The notes: generated by a model not told the origin, from the letters alone. A stretch of DNA of 64,000 bases from Pseudomonas sp. A-RE-19 (GCF_019956555.1 NZ_JAHBDQ010000002.1:62001-126000); one strand, 5' to 3'; shown: positions 37,109 to 46,767, counted from the stretch's first letter. A program made the numbers and translations.

Positions 37109-38058
37109 CAGGCAAAAAGGCCAGGCCGACGATCGGCATTATCGGGACCGGCGCGATCGGCGGTTTCTATGGGGTGATGCTGGCGCGTGCCGGCTTCGAT
37201 GTGCACTTTCTGTTACGCAGTGAGTTCTCGGCGGTAGCCGAGCGCGGCTTGCATCTCGACCATGCGCTGCTGGGTCCGCTGGCTCTGAACCCGGTCCAGG
37301 CGTATTCGTCGGCGGCAGACATGCCGCCCTGTGACTGGTTACTCGTGGGCGCCAAGACCACCAGTAACGTGGACCTGGCACCGATCATTATTCAAGCCGC
37401 GGCACCCGACGCCAAAGTGCTGTTGCTGCAAAATGGCCTGGACGTCGAAGACAGCCTGCGCGAGTTGCTCCCCGATTCACTGCACCTGCTCGGTGGGCTT
37501 TGTCTGATCTGCGTTCATCGCGCCGGCCCTGGCGTGATCACCCATCAGGCGCTCGGTGCGGTAAACGTCGGCTACCACAGCGGCACCGCCGCCGATGAAC
37601 AGGCGCGCATGAATATCGTCGAGGAGGGCGCCGGGCTGTTTCGCGCTGCCGGCATCGACGCCCAGGCCATGGCGAACCTGTACCAGGCGCGTTGGCAGAA
37701 GCTGGTCTGGAATATTCCCTACAACGGTTTGTCGGTTTTGCTCGGGGCCAGCACCACCCCGTTGATGGCGGATGTCGACAGCCGCGCGCTGATTCAGGCC
37801 TTGATGGCTGAAGTGGTGCAGGGGGCCAAGGCCTGTGGTCATGAGATACCAACGGGTTACGCCGACTATCTGTTCATGATGACCGAGAAAATGCCCGACT
37901 ACTGGCCGAGCATGTACCACGATTTTCTGCACAAGCGGCCGCTGGAGCTGGACGCGATCTACACTCGACCCCTGACAGCGGCGAAGGCGGCTGGATGTGA
38001 GTTGCCGCGAATCGAGGCCTTGTATCGCAGCTTGAGTTTTATCGACCGACGCAACTGA
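37105..38058 (+). CDS. 2-dehydropantoate 2-reductase-like protein (PanE/ApbA family)
   Basis: A 317-residue NADPH-dependent reductase. The Rossmann motif GTGAIGGFYG is at residues 14-23, a Lys in the GAKTTSNVD segment near residue 76 fits the catalytic lysine, and LLQNGLD follows. The C-terminal helical domain has the WQKLVWNIPYN motif with the conserved Asn near 195. It reduces ketopantoate to pantoate in CoA synthesis, or a similar 2-keto acid; several PanE paralogues are common. The ATG overlaps the thioredoxin-like stop. Confidence 0.86.
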   Translation: MTGKKARPTIGIIGTGAIGGFYGVMLARAGFDVHFLLRSEFSAVAERGLHLDHALLGPLALNPVQAYSSAADMPPCDWLLVGAKTTSNVDLAPIIIQAAAPDAKVLLLQNGLDVEDSLRELLPDSLHLLGGLCLICVHRAGPGVITHQALGAVNVGYHSGTAADEQARMNIVEEGAGLFRAAGIDAQAMANLYQARWQKLVWNIPYNGLSVLLGASTTPLMADVDSRALIQALMAEVVQGAKACGHEIPTGYADYLFMMTEKMPDYWPSMYHDFLHKRPLELDAIYTRPLTAAKAAGCELPRIEALYRSLSFIDRRN

Positions 38059-38083
38059 GTCGGTCAACCTGAAGGGGAAAGGG

Positions 38084-38989
38084 ATGGCAAATGCAATCGA
38101 CGACAAACTGGTGCTGGCGATTTCTTCGCGGGCGCTGTTCGACTTGAGCGAGAGCCACAAGGTCTATCTGTCGAGCGGCGTCGAGGCCTATCGGCAGTAC
38201 CAGATCGAACACGAAGACGAAATCCTCGAGCCCGGCGATGCATTCCCGTTGGTGGAAAAACTCCTGAACCTGAACACTCGTCTTGGTCGTGCCCGGGTCG
38301 AGGTGATCCTGGTGTCGCGCAACAGCGCCGACACCGGCCTGCGGGTTTTCAACTCGATTCATCACTATGGCCTGGCGATCTCGCGCGCGGCATTTGTCGG
38401 TGGGCGCAGTCCTTATCCGTATCTCAAGGCCTTTGGCTGTGACCTGTTTCTTTCAACCCATGCCGAAGACGTGCGCAGTGCGCTGGATGCCGGGTTCGCT
38501 GCAGCGACTATTCTCTCGGGCGGTGCCAGTCGCGCCGCCAGCGATGAATTGCGCATTGCTTTTGACGGTGACGCGGTGTTGTTTTCCGATGAGTCGGAGC
38601 GGGTCTATCAGTCGGGAGGCCTTGCGGCGTTTCAGGCCAGCGAGCGTGAAGCGGCCCGTGAGCCTTTGCGCGGTGGGCCGTTCAAGGGTTTCCTGGCGGC
38701 GCTCAATCTGTTGCAGCGAGAGTTTCCCGATGACGCCTGTCCGATCCGCACCGCGCTGGTGACTGCGCGATCGGCACCGGCCCATGAGCGGGTGATTCGC
38801 ACCTTGCGCGAATGGGACATCCGTCTGGACGAATCGCTGTTCCTTGGCGGCCTGACCAAATCGGCCTTTCTCGAAGCCTTCGCGGCCGACGTGTTTTTCG
38901 ACGATCAGGCCGGCCATTGCGAGCTGGCTCGCGAAGTGGTCGCCACCGGTCATGTGCCGCATGGCATCAGTAACGAGCAGAAGGTTTAA
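38084..38989 (+). CDS. 5'-nucleotidase, cytosolic NT5C1-like family
   Basis: A 301-residue protein resembling the bacterial 5'-nucleotidase family related to eukaryotic cytosolic NT5C1. Segments include LVLAISSRALFDL near the start, ILVSRNSADTGLRV near residue 80, a FDGDAVLFSDESERVY block near 160 with HAD-type aspartates, and FDDQAGHCE near 285. It should dephosphorylate nucleoside monophosphates. It follows the PanE-like gene by 25 bases with GAAGGGGAAAGGG upstream, so a three-gene operon with the thioredoxin-like protein is likely. Confidence 0.84.
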   Translation: MANAIDDKLVLAISSRALFDLSESHKVYLSSGVEAYRQYQIEHEDEILEPGDAFPLVEKLLNLNTRLGRARVEVILVSRNSADTGLRVFNSIHHYGLAISRAAFVGGRSPYPYLKAFGCDLFLSTHAEDVRSALDAGFAAATILSGGASRAASDELRIAFDGDAVLFSDESERVYQSGGLAAFQASEREAAREPLRGGPFKGFLAALNLLQREFPDDACPIRTALVTARSAPAHERVIRTLREWDIRLDESLFLGGLTKSAFLEAFAADVFFDDQAGHCELAREVVATGHVPHGISNEQKV

Positions 38990-39092
38990 GCCCACGGTTC
39001 AATGCCTTGCGCCGGACGCCAGGACGCCGCACTCGCCACGGCACTGCTAAGCTGAATCAATCTCCGCCAAGTTGGCATTCAAGGAGGTCACT

Positions 39093-39596
39093 ATGATTCA
39101 TTCGATGCTGTATGCCACTGACCTTGGTCTGTATGCACCTTTTGTGATGCAGCATGCGTTGGCACTGGCTCGAACATTCAACGCCGATTTGTATGTGGTG
39201 CACGCGGTTGAACCCATGGGGTTGTTCGCTGAATCGGTGCTTCAGAGTTACCTCGATGAGCAGGCCTTGAACGAGTTCCACAGTCAGGGGTTGAACACGG
39301 TGATCGCCAATATCGAGCAACGAGTGCTCGACAGCTTTCGTGAAGAGCTGGGGGATGAGGGGGGGCAGGATTTGCAACGGATTCGGGCGGTGCGGGTGCT
39401 GCAGGGCGATCCGTCGCAGGTGATTCTCGACCAGGCACAGAAACTCTCTGTCGATTTGCTGATCGTAGGAAGTCACAGCCATGGTGCTGGCGCGGAAACG
39501 CCATTGGGCAGAACCGCTGCGCGAGTGTTGCAACTGGCCAGGGTGCCGGTCTATCTGGTGCCGCTGATGGAGCGTCGCCGCAAAGGGGATCGCTAG
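39093..39596 (+). CDS. Universal stress protein, UspA family
   Basis: A 167-residue UspA-fold protein: MIHSMLYATDLGLYAP at the start, the VGSHSHGAGAETPLGRTAARVL block near residues 128-150 that forms the ATP-binding loop, and the ending strand VPVYLVP. Such proteins help survival under starvation or oxidative stress by unclear means. A perfect AAGGAGG precedes the ATG. It lies upstream of cysB on the same strand, separated by 113 AT-rich bases with a likely cysB promoter. Confidence 0.9.
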   Translation: MIHSMLYATDLGLYAPFVMQHALALARTFNADLYVVHAVEPMGLFAESVLQSYLDEQALNEFHSQGLNTVIANIEQRVLDSFREELGDEGGQDLQRIRAVRVLQGDPSQVILDQAQKLSVDLLIVGSHSHGAGAETPLGRTAARVLQLARVPVYLVPLMERRRKGDR

Positions 39597-39635
39597 GGCA
39601 CGAATACTGGCATTTTGACAAAAAAGTTCTAGATT

Positions 39636-39655
39636 TATTAATCAAACCATTAATA
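39636..39655. promoter_or_regulatory. AT-rich palindrome upstream of cysB
   Basis: TATTAAT and ATTAATA flank CAAACC, 54 bases before the cysB ATG and just after a TTGACA at 39616-39621. It is a candidate control site, possibly for CysB autoregulation. Confidence 0.4.
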
Positions 39656-39700
39656 TAGTTATATATCTTCGCTGATGCCCGTGGCGTCCACCTGCTTTGA

Positions 39701-40684
<984 letters not shown>

Positions 40685-40700
40685 TCGTCAATCGTCTTGC

Positions 40701-41183
40701 CTAGACCACCTCGGTGACAGAAAACTGTTGCCGAGCACCCGCTACCAGAATCTCCACTTCATCCCCTTCGAACTTGCCCAGCAGGCTTTTGCCCAGCGGC
40801 GAGCGGGGGGTGATGACGGTAATCGATTGCCCCACCAGATCAACCTTCAATCCCGCCGCGTCGGGGGCCAGGAATAGCCATTGCTCGCGACCTTTTTCGT
40901 CTTCCAGACCGAGCAGGGCGCCGACTTCGATACCACGCTGATCGTCATAAGGTCGCAGTGTCAGGTTCTGGCAAAGGGTCAATGACTGCCTGATTTCTTC
41001 CACTCGTCTGGCCTGTCCAGCCGCCAGATAAGACGCCTCCAACCCCAGGGTGTCGTATTTGTTTTCGGCGATGTTTTCTTCGTGGGTCGCCGTTTCGTAA
41101 GCGGTTTGCGCGGCACGCTCGGCGATATCGAGATCGATCCGCAGCTTGTCGATAATCAGTTGGTGGACAGTTTGTTTGTTCAT
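40701..41183 (-). CDS. GreA/GreB-family protein
   Basis: A 160-residue protein with the two-domain Gre layout: an N-terminal coiled coil (residues about 5-75, with ATHEENIAENKYDTLGLEAS) and a C-terminal FKBP-like domain (about 85-160, with TPRSPLGKSLLGKFEGDEVE). It is shorter in similarity to GreA/GreB than greB at 27.9 kb and may belong to Rnk/Gfh-like secondary-channel proteins. The ATG follows the upstream gene's stop by 2 bases with no own ribosome site, so translation is probably coupled. Confidence 0.85.
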   Translation of the reverse strand: MNKQTVHQLIIDKLRIDLDIAERAAQTAYETATHEENIAENKYDTLGLEASYLAAGQARRVEEIRQSLTLCQNLTLRPYDDQRGIEVGALLGLEDEKGREQWLFLAPDAAGLKVDLVGQSITVITPRSPLGKSLLGKFEGDEVEILVAGARQQFSVTEVV

Positions 41184-41185
41184 GA

Positions 41186-41584
41186 TCAATCGCAGAATTG
41201 CAGGACGTTGGCGCGGCTTTTTTCGCTCGGCGCGGTCTGATCCTGTTGCAGCCAGAACTGGCATTTTGGATTGGACAGATTGTGTTTGCTGGTTCTGGCC
41301 TGCTCCACCATTTGCTGCTGCTCGTTCCTGCGCAGGTGTTCCTCGTACTGGTCGAACATCGGGTTCTGTGGGGCGGGTTGCTCCATCACCGGCGGTTTGG
41401 CCAGTTGCTCCACCGCTTGAGCCAAAGGTGCCAATTGCTCGTTGAACAACAAGCGCCAGGCGAGCCAGCAGGTCAGTGCGATCGCGATGAAGCCCAACCA
41501 CAAACCGAGGGCAATGCTGCCGGTCAGTTGCAGTGCATTAAACTGGATCGGCAAGGGACGGCGCGGGTTGGGACGGTAGGGCAT
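41186..41584 (-). CDS. Hypothetical single-pass membrane protein
   Basis: A 132-residue protein with a proline/arginine-rich N-terminus, one membrane helix (residues about 30-52) and a polar, Gln-rich periplasmic or cytoplasmic tail containing a short helical region and two cysteines near the end. AGGAGG lies six bases before ATG 41584, so the start is well supported. It is translationally coupled to the Gre-family gene. No known family is recognised. Confidence 0.72.
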   Translation of the reverse strand: MPYRPNPRRPLPIQFNALQLTGSIALGLWLGFIAIALTCWLAWRLLFNEQLAPLAQAVEQLAKPPVMEQPAPQNPMFDQYEEHLRRNEQQQMVEQARTSKHNLSNPKCQFWLQQDQTAPSEKSRANVLQFCD

Positions 41585-41708
41585 TACTGCCTCCTGGCGG
41601 GTGGTCGCGGGCAAGTGGCGATTGTCGCATGAAGATTAATCGCCGTCGGCTCTTCTGCACGGGGTAATTTATGCGGACAATCGGCGCCTTTGCCAACGGG
41701 AGCCTGGA

Positions 41709-42851
41709 ATGCTTGAAATGAAAACCCGCTGGGATATTTTTTGCACCGTGGTCGATAACTTCGGCGACATCGGTGTGACCTGGCGCCTGGCCCGACAACT
41801 GGTGGCCGAACATTCAGTGGCGGTGCGTCTGTGGGTTGACGACCTGCGGGCCTTCGAGCGTTTATGCCCGGACATTGACATCGATGTTTCGCAGCAGTGG
41901 CAGCAGGGTGTCGAGGTACGACAGTGGCCGGCGGACTGGCAACCCACCGAGGCCGCTGATGTCGTGATCGCCGCATTCGCTTGCCAGTTGCCGAGTGCTT
42001 ACATGGAGGCCATGGCCGAGCGGGAAAAGCCGCCGTTGTGGATGAATCTGGATTATCTGAGTGCCGAAGACTGGGTCGTCGGCTGCCACGGCTTGCCGTC
42101 GGTGAAGTACAGGAATGTGCAGAAGTATTTCTTCTTCCCGGGGTTCCGCAACGGCACCGGTGGTTTGCTGCGTGAAAAAGGATTGCTTGAGCGGCGTCGG
42201 CAGTTTCAGCAAAGTCCGCAAGCTCAGCGAGAATTCCTGCAAGGCTTGGGGGTTGATCGCGCACCGAATGCACAACTGATTTCGTTGTTTGCCTACGAAA
42301 ATACCGGCCTGGCCAGTTGGCTCGACACCATGGCCGCCGATTCGACGTCCACTCATCTGCTGGTGCCTGAGGGGCGGATTCTCGGCGATGTCGAACGCTG
42401 GCTCGGGGTGGATGGGCTGAAGGCCGGGGCGGTGCATGTGCGCGACGCCTTGACCGTGCAAGTGCTGCCGTTCATCCGACAGGATCAATATGACCTGCTG
42501 CTATGGTGCTGCGATTTCAACGCCGTGCGCGGCGAAGATTCCTTTGTCCGCGCCCAATGGGCAGGTCGGCCGCTGCTCTGGCACATCTATCGGCAGGACG
42601 AAGACATCCATCTGGACAAGCTCGACGCCTTCCTGGCCCTGTACACCCAAGACCTGTCCGAGCCTGCCCGCGAGGCGATCAGCGGTCTATGGCGGGCGTG
42701 GAATGCAGGTGAGACAATGACCGATCACTGGAAATCAACCCGCAAACACTGGCCTGAACTGGAAAAACATGCCGAGACATGGTGTCTGGAACAAGCCTTG
42801 CTGGCAGATCTTGCCGCAGCGCTGGTACAGTTTTACCTAAATTGGATATGA
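41709..42851 (+). CDS. earP: EF-P arginine rhamnosyltransferase EarP
   Basis: A 380-residue GT-B glycosyltransferase that attaches rhamnose from dTDP-L-rhamnose to Arg32 of EF-P, needed for full activity at polyproline stretches. The N-terminus (WDIFCTVVDNFGDIGVTWRLARQL) contains the conserved aspartates of the EarP family, with the catalytic Asp in NFGD, and the C-terminal half the nucleotide-sugar site (near RQDQYDLLLWCCDFN and EDSFVRAQWAG). GGGAG lies six bases before ATG 41709. efp follows 48 bases later, the standard pairing. Confidence 0.95.
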   Translation: MLEMKTRWDIFCTVVDNFGDIGVTWRLARQLVAEHSVAVRLWVDDLRAFERLCPDIDIDVSQQWQQGVEVRQWPADWQPTEAADVVIAAFACQLPSAYMEAMAEREKPPLWMNLDYLSAEDWVVGCHGLPSVKYRNVQKYFFFPGFRNGTGGLLREKGLLERRRQFQQSPQAQREFLQGLGVDRAPNAQLISLFAYENTGLASWLDTMAADSTSTHLLVPEGRILGDVERWLGVDGLKAGAVHVRDALTVQVLPFIRQDQYDLLLWCCDFNAVRGEDSFVRAQWAGRPLLWHIYRQDEDIHLDKLDAFLALYTQDLSEPAREAISGLWRAWNAGETMTDHWKSTRKHWPELEKHAETWCLEQALLADLAAALVQFYLNWI

Positions 42852-42852
42852 T
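42823..42852 (+). promoter_or_regulatory. Possible efp promoter overlapping the earP stop
   Basis: TATGAT at 42847-42852 overlaps the earP TGA stop. The -35 region (TGGTAC, 18-base spacing) is weak. An own promoter would explain higher EF-P than EarP expression. Confidence 0.4.
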
Positions 42853-42899
42853 ACGCGGCCTAGATTTTTGTAAATCCCATCCAAATTCGGATATTCGCA

Positions 42900-43469
42900 A
42901 TGAAAACTGGTAAAGAACTTAAACCCGGGATGGTGATCCGTCTCGAAAACGATCCTTGGCTGGTTCAGAAAGCTGAATTCACCAAGTCGGGTCGTAACAG
43001 CGCGATCATGAAGACCAAGCTGAAGAACCTGCTGACCGGTTACAAGACCGAGATCGTTTACAGCGCCGACGACAAACTGGACGACGTAATCCTCGACCGT
43101 AAAGAAGCGACCCTGTCCTTCATCAGCGGCGACTCCTACACGTTCATGGACACCACTGACTACACCATGTACGAGCTGAACGCTGAAGATATCGAAGCCG
43201 TTCTGCCTTTCGTTGAAGAAGGCATGACCGATGTTTGCGAAGCGATCTTCTTCGAAGAGCGTCTGGTTTCCGTAGAGCTGCCGACCACCATCGTGCGCGT
43301 AGTTGACTACACCGAAGGTTCGGCTCGCGGCGACACTTCCGGCAAGGTGATGAAGCCTGCCAAGCTGAGCAACGGTACTGAGCTGCAAGTTGCTGACTTC
43401 ATCGAAATCGGTGACAAGATCGAAATCGATACCCGCGAAGGCGGTTCCTACAAAGGCCGTGCTAAATAA
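42900..43469 (+). CDS. efp: Elongation factor P
   Basis: A 189-residue EF-P with three beta-barrel domains. The loop residue modified by EarP is Arg32 in TKSGRNSAI; the lysine-type residue of E. coli EF-P is absent, in agreement with EarP next door and with the lack of need for EpmABC. EF-P relieves ribosome stalling at consecutive prolines. Codon choice is strongly biased, showing high expression. The ribosome site before the ATG is weak. A terminator follows the stop. Confidence 0.97.
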   Translation: MKTGKELKPGMVIRLENDPWLVQKAEFTKSGRNSAIMKTKLKNLLTGYKTEIVYSADDKLDDVILDRKEATLSFISGDSYTFMDTTDYTMYELNAEDIEAVLPFVEEGMTDVCEAIFFEERLVSVELPTTIVRVVDYTEGSARGDTSGKVMKPAKLSNGTELQVADFIEIGDKIEIDTREGGSYKGRAK

Positions 43470-43486
43470 GCACAGCCTCAGGAATG

Positions 43487-43517
43487 AAAAAGCCCGACCA
43501 TTGAGTCGGGCTTTTTT
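43487..43517 (+). terminator. Rho-independent terminator of efp
   Basis: Stem AAAAGCCCGAC/GTCGGGCTTTT with a T-run, 18 bases after the efp stop. Confidence 0.9.
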
Positions 43518-43530
43518 GTGCCTGCAAGAT

Positions 43531-43626
43531 CAAAAGATCGCAGCCTCGTTTCACTCGACAGCTCCTACAGGGAATCAATCAAACCTTCGTAGGAGCTGTC
43601 GAGTGAAACGAGGCTGCGATCTTTTG
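43531..43626. repeat. REP doublet, variant of family A
   Basis: A perfect 38-base inverted repeat. The outer parts match family A (GTAGGAGCTG...GGCTGCGATCTTTTG), but the central loop of each REP is replaced by TCGAGTGAAACGA, giving a different inner hairpin. Confidence 0.88.
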
Positions 43627-43634
43627 CTCAGTGA

Positions 43635-44054
43635 TTAAACGCTAACGTGCAGGCGTACATCGACGTTGCCACGGGTGGCATTGGAGTACGGGCAGACTTG
43701 GTGGGCGGCTTCGACCAGGCTCTGTGCATCGGCTTGTTCAAGGCCCGGCAGGCTGATGTGCAGGTCGATGTCCAGACCAAAACCGCCAGGGATCTGACCG
43801 ATGCCGACATGGGCGGTGATCGAGGCGTCGTCCGGGATTTTACGCTTGGTCTGGCTGGCGACGAATTTCAGCGCGCCGATGAAGCAGGCGGAGTAGCCGG
43901 CTGCAAACAGTTGTTCAGGGTTGGTTGCCGCGCCGCCAGCACCACCGAGTTCTTTAGGCGTGGCGAGTTTGACGTCGAGGATGTTGTCACTGGAAATCGC
44001 ACGACCGTCACGGCCGCCGGTGGAGGTTGCGATTGCGGTGTAGAGAGTTTGCAT
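43635..44054 (-). CDS. ohr: Organic hydroperoxide resistance protein Ohr
   Basis: A 139-residue OsmC/Ohr-family peroxiredoxin-like enzyme reducing organic hydroperoxides. The two catalytic cysteines are Cys57 (AAGYSACFIGAL) and Cys121 (HQVCPYSNATRGN). The length is typical. GAGG lies eight bases before ATG 44054. Its regulator ohrR lies upstream on the same strand, and a palindrome sits in the ohr promoter region. Confidence 0.95.
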   Translation of the reverse strand: MQTLYTAIATSTGGRDGRAISSDNILDVKLATPKELGGAGGAATNPEQLFAAGYSACFIGALKFVASQTKRKIPDDASITAHVGIGQIPGGFGLDIDLHISLPGLEQADAQSLVEAAHQVCPYSNATRGNVDVRLHVSV

Positions 44055-44083
44055 GGGGTGAGCCTCATTCGGATTCTGAGTAT

Positions 44084-44108
44084 TTAGCGCAATATGTTTG
44101 CGCGCTAA
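44084..44108. promoter_or_regulatory. Candidate OhrR operator upstream of ohr
   Basis: A palindrome with TTAGCGC and GCGCTAA at the outer ends and GCGCAA/TTGCGC inside. It lies just after the predicted ohr transcription start, a good position for repression. Confidence 0.45.
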
Positions 44109-44122
44109 GTAAGTGCGAGGTG

Positions 44123-44151
44123 AATGTAGTCCGCAAATGTTTAGTGTGCAA
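44123..44151 (-). promoter_or_regulatory. Probable ohr promoter
   Basis: On the minus strand TTGCAC (44151-44146), 17-base spacer, TACATT (44128-44123). The 365-base gap 44055-44419 otherwise holds the palindrome and a REP doublet. Confidence 0.45.
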
Positions 44152-44306
44152 TATAATTTTTCGAAAAAAATTGGCAAGAACCTGCTGGTCAGTGAGTGCG
44201 TGGGGTTGAAAGTGCCGAGATAGAAGGTCTAGGTGGGATTGTTCAGCGAAGATTTTTTTCGAGGAGAGGGCTGGCGAGGCGATTTTTGAGCGCTCCACAA
44301 AACAAA

Positions 44307-44396
44307 TGTGGGAGCGAGCCTGCTCGCGATAGCTGTGTGTCAGTCAACATCAATGCTGAAAGTCACTCCGCTATCGCGAGCAGGCTCGCTCCCACA
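44307..44396. repeat. REP doublet, family B
   Basis: Perfect 26-base inverted arms, between ohrR and the ohr promoter. Confidence 0.92.
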
Positions 44397-44419
44397 AAGG
44401 ATTGATGGTGTTTTGGAGG

Positions 44420-44881
44420 TCAGAGGCTGTCTTGCAGATGGCCACGCAACTCTTGAAGATCCGCTTGCAGCTTCTTCAACTGTTCCAGCGTCTGCCCGCT
44501 CGCACCGAGGATGCATTGGGGAATGTCGCGGGCCTTGTCTCGCAGCGCACGGCCTTGTTCGGTGAGTTCGACAATCACCACCCGTTCGTCTTCACGACTG
44601 CGAGTGCGGCTCAAAAGACCTTCGGCTTCCAGGCGCTTGAGCAAGGGAGTCAGTGATCCAGGATCGGTCAGCAGCCGGGTACTGATTTCGCCGACCGTCA
44701 GCCCATCCTTTTCCCACAACACCATCATCGCCAGGTACTGCGGATAGGTCAGGCCCAGCGCTTGTAGCAACGGCTTGTAGACTTTGGTCATCAGCAGCGA
44801 GGTGGAATGCAGGGCGAAGCAGACCTGATTGTCCAGCAGCAGGTTGTCGCAGTTGTCCGGGGTGTTGCGCTCGGTGTTCAT
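44420..44881 (-). CDS. ohrR: MarR-family peroxide sensor OhrR
   Basis: A 153-residue winged-helix repressor. The redox-sensing cysteine is Cys21 in LDNQVCFALH, and GLTYPQYLAMMVLWE contains the partner tyrosine as in known OhrR. Oxidation by organic hydroperoxide should release it from DNA and derepress ohr. ATG 44881 is chosen over 44908 because AAGG stands eight bases upstream and it gives the family N-terminus. The second such regulator of the window is ospR at 60.3 kb, with a very similar core. Confidence 0.92.
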   Translation of the reverse strand: MNTERNTPDNCDNLLLDNQVCFALHSTSLLMTKVYKPLLQALGLTYPQYLAMMVLWEKDGLTVGEISTRLLTDPGSLTPLLKRLEAEGLLSRTRSREDERVVIVELTEQGRALRDKARDIPQCILGASGQTLEQLKKLQADLQELRGHLQDSL

Positions 44882-44950
44882 TTCAAAGCCTTGATCAGTG
44901 ATCGTCATGAATCTAGCGGGCGAATCTTTAATGCGCCAGATAATTCTGGA

Positions 44951-45907
44951 TTAGTGGCGATCCAGGTTGGTTTGCAGTGCCAGATCCCACGGCGGGATGG
45001 GACTGAAACGAGTCTTCAGGTATTCCAGTAACAGTCGGCTGCGCGAACTGGGTTGCTGCTCCAGGCGCAACGCATAAATGCCGGTGCTTTCCGGTTTTGG
45101 CAGACCGTTTTCGCAGAACAGTGGCAGCAGTTCGCCACGTAATAAATATTCGCTGGCCAGCCAGGTCGGCAGGTGTGCGATGCCCAGCCCGGCCAGCGCC
45201 CCGCAGGCCAGTGCTTCGGCATTGTTGGCGCTCATGCGGATTCGCGCTGGCCGGTGCAAATGCATCTGTCCATCACGCTCGAAACGCCAGGCGAAGGGCG
45301 GAGCCAGGCCCTCCCAGTCGAGGCCATCGTGTTCGCTCAACTGCGCCGGGTCGGTCGGCACGCCACGGCGTTGCAAATAATCGGGGCTGGCGCAGGCGAT
45401 GCGCACCATGCTCGCCAGCGGCGTGGCCACCAGTCGGGTGTCGGCCATTTGCCCGGCACGCAGTACCAGATCGACCTTGCCCAGGTTCGAGCCCTGCATG
45501 TCGACAAAGCTGTCGATCAGGTGCAGTTGCACGTCGAGGCCAGGATAAAGCGTCAGGAAATCGGCAATCACCGGCGCCAGGTGTCGTCGTCCAAACGCTG
45601 CTGGCGCATCGACCCGAATCAGTCCTTCCGGCGCGCTGCTCAAGGACACCGCTTCTGCCCGGGCCAGGCGCAGTTCAGCGACGATCCGCCGCGCACGCTC
45701 GGCAAAGGCCAGGCCGGCCGGGGTGGCGCGCACCGCATGGGTGCTGCGAATGAACAACTGGCTACCGACCGCGCTTTCCAGGCTGTCGATGCGTCGTGCC
45801 ACCGCCGATGGCGTCAGTGGATGACGGCGGGAGGCGGCGGAAAAACTGCCGCTTTCCAACACGTCCAGAAACAGACCAAGCTGTTCGGTCAACTGATTTG
45901 GGTTCAT
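44951..45907 (-). CDS. LysR-type transcriptional regulator
   Basis: A 318-residue LysR regulator: helix-turn-helix in residues about 5-65 (SFSAASRRHPLTPSAVARRIDSLE) and a CrgA/DsdC-like effector domain (about 90-300). It is divergent from the TauE-type exporter gene 110 bases away and so is a good candidate for its regulator. Effector and target are not identifiable from sequence. Confidence 0.88.
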   Translation of the reverse strand: MNPNQLTEQLGLFLDVLESGSFSAASRRHPLTPSAVARRIDSLESAVGSQLFIRSTHAVRATPAGLAFAERARRIVAELRLARAEAVSLSSAPEGLIRVDAPAAFGRRHLAPVIADFLTLYPGLDVQLHLIDSFVDMQGSNLGKVDLVLRAGQMADTRLVATPLASMVRIACASPDYLQRRGVPTDPAQLSEHDGLDWEGLAPPFAWRFERDGQMHLHRPARIRMSANNAEALACGALAGLGIAHLPTWLASEYLLRGELLPLFCENGLPKPESTGIYALRLEQQPSSRSRLLLEYLKTRFSPIPPWDLALQTNLDRH

Positions 45908-46017
45908 GGTTTTGTTAGCGCTTGTGCGAATTTGGCACAGCCATTGTGCGTTGCTGTGCGTTTCCCCGCCAGAGCGGACTGCGTAGGATGAACAGCCCGA
46001 CAAAAGGAAAATTGCCT

Positions 46018-46767
46018 GTGATTGAGTTTGTGATGTATCTGATCTTTGGCGCTGCCCTGGGAACCCTCGGGGGGCTCTTCGGCATTGGTGGTGGCTTGAT
46101 CGCCATTCCGCTGCTAGGGGTGTTGTTCGGGCTCGATCAACAGATCGCCCAAGGCACGGCGCTGGTGATGGTGGTGCCCAATGTGATGCTGGCGCTGTGG
46201 CGCTATCACCAGCGCAATCGCATCGAATTGCGTCATGCGTTGCCACTGGCCTCAATGGGTTTCTGCTTTGCCTGGATCGGTTCGATTTGGGCGGTGGGTA
46301 TCGACGCTCAGACCATGCGCGTGGGATTCGTCGCATTCCTGATTGCCCTGTCGGCCTACAACCTGGTGCGAATGTTCACCGCCACCCCACCCGCTTCTTC
46401 GCAGATGCACTATTCCTGGCCGTGGCTGGGTGTGCTCGGCGCAGCTTCCGGGACGATGGGCGGATTGTTTGGGGTGGGCGGGGCAGTGGTGGCCACGCCG
46501 GTGTTGACCAGCCTGTTTGGCACCACTCAAGTGGTTGCCCAAGGTTTGTCGCTGGCCCTGGCGTTGCCAAGTACCGGCGTCACTCTGGTGACCTACGCGG
46601 TGCATCATCAGGTGAACTGGACGATCGGCCTACCGTTGGCGATCGGTGGATTGATGAGTATCAGTTGGGGCGTGAGAATTGCCCACGCACTGCCGGAGCG
46701 ACTCCTGCGTGGGCTGTTCTGTGGTTTTCTGGTGTTCTGCGCGGTCATGCTCGCACTTAAAGTTTGA
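46018..46767 (+). CDS. TauE/SafE family membrane exporter
   Basis: A 249-residue protein with about eight hydrophobic segments and the internal twofold repeat of the family: GTLGGLFGIGGGLIAIPLLG near the start and GTMGGLFGVGGAVVATPVLT in the middle. Members export sulfite, sulfoacetate or related organic anions. GTG 46018 is the likely start (AAGGAAA upstream); ATG 45988 and ATG 46033 are less supported. The 3' end overlaps the convergent LysR gene by 11 bases. The substrate is unknown. Confidence 0.86.
   Translation: MIEFVMYLIFGAALGTLGGLFGIGGGLIAIPLLGVLFGLDQQIAQGTALVMVVPNVMLALWRYHQRNRIELRHALPLASMGFCFAWIGSIWAVGIDAQTMRVGFVAFLIALSAYNLVRMFTATPPASSQMHYSWPWLGVLGAASGTMGGLFGVGGAVVATPVLTSLFGTTQVVAQGLSLALALPSTGVTLVTYAVHHQVNWTIGLPLAIGGLMSISWGVRIAHALPERLLRGLFCGFLVFCAVMLALKV

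Noticed and set aside
40701..41501. Longer 266-codon version of the Gre-family protein
   Set aside because: The extra N-terminal part overlaps the upstream membrane protein gene, which has a good ribosome site; the start at 41183 fits the family.
44307..44396. Inverted repeats as insertion-sequence ends
   Set aside because: No transposase gene lies between any of the arms; the whole elements are about 70-100 bases.
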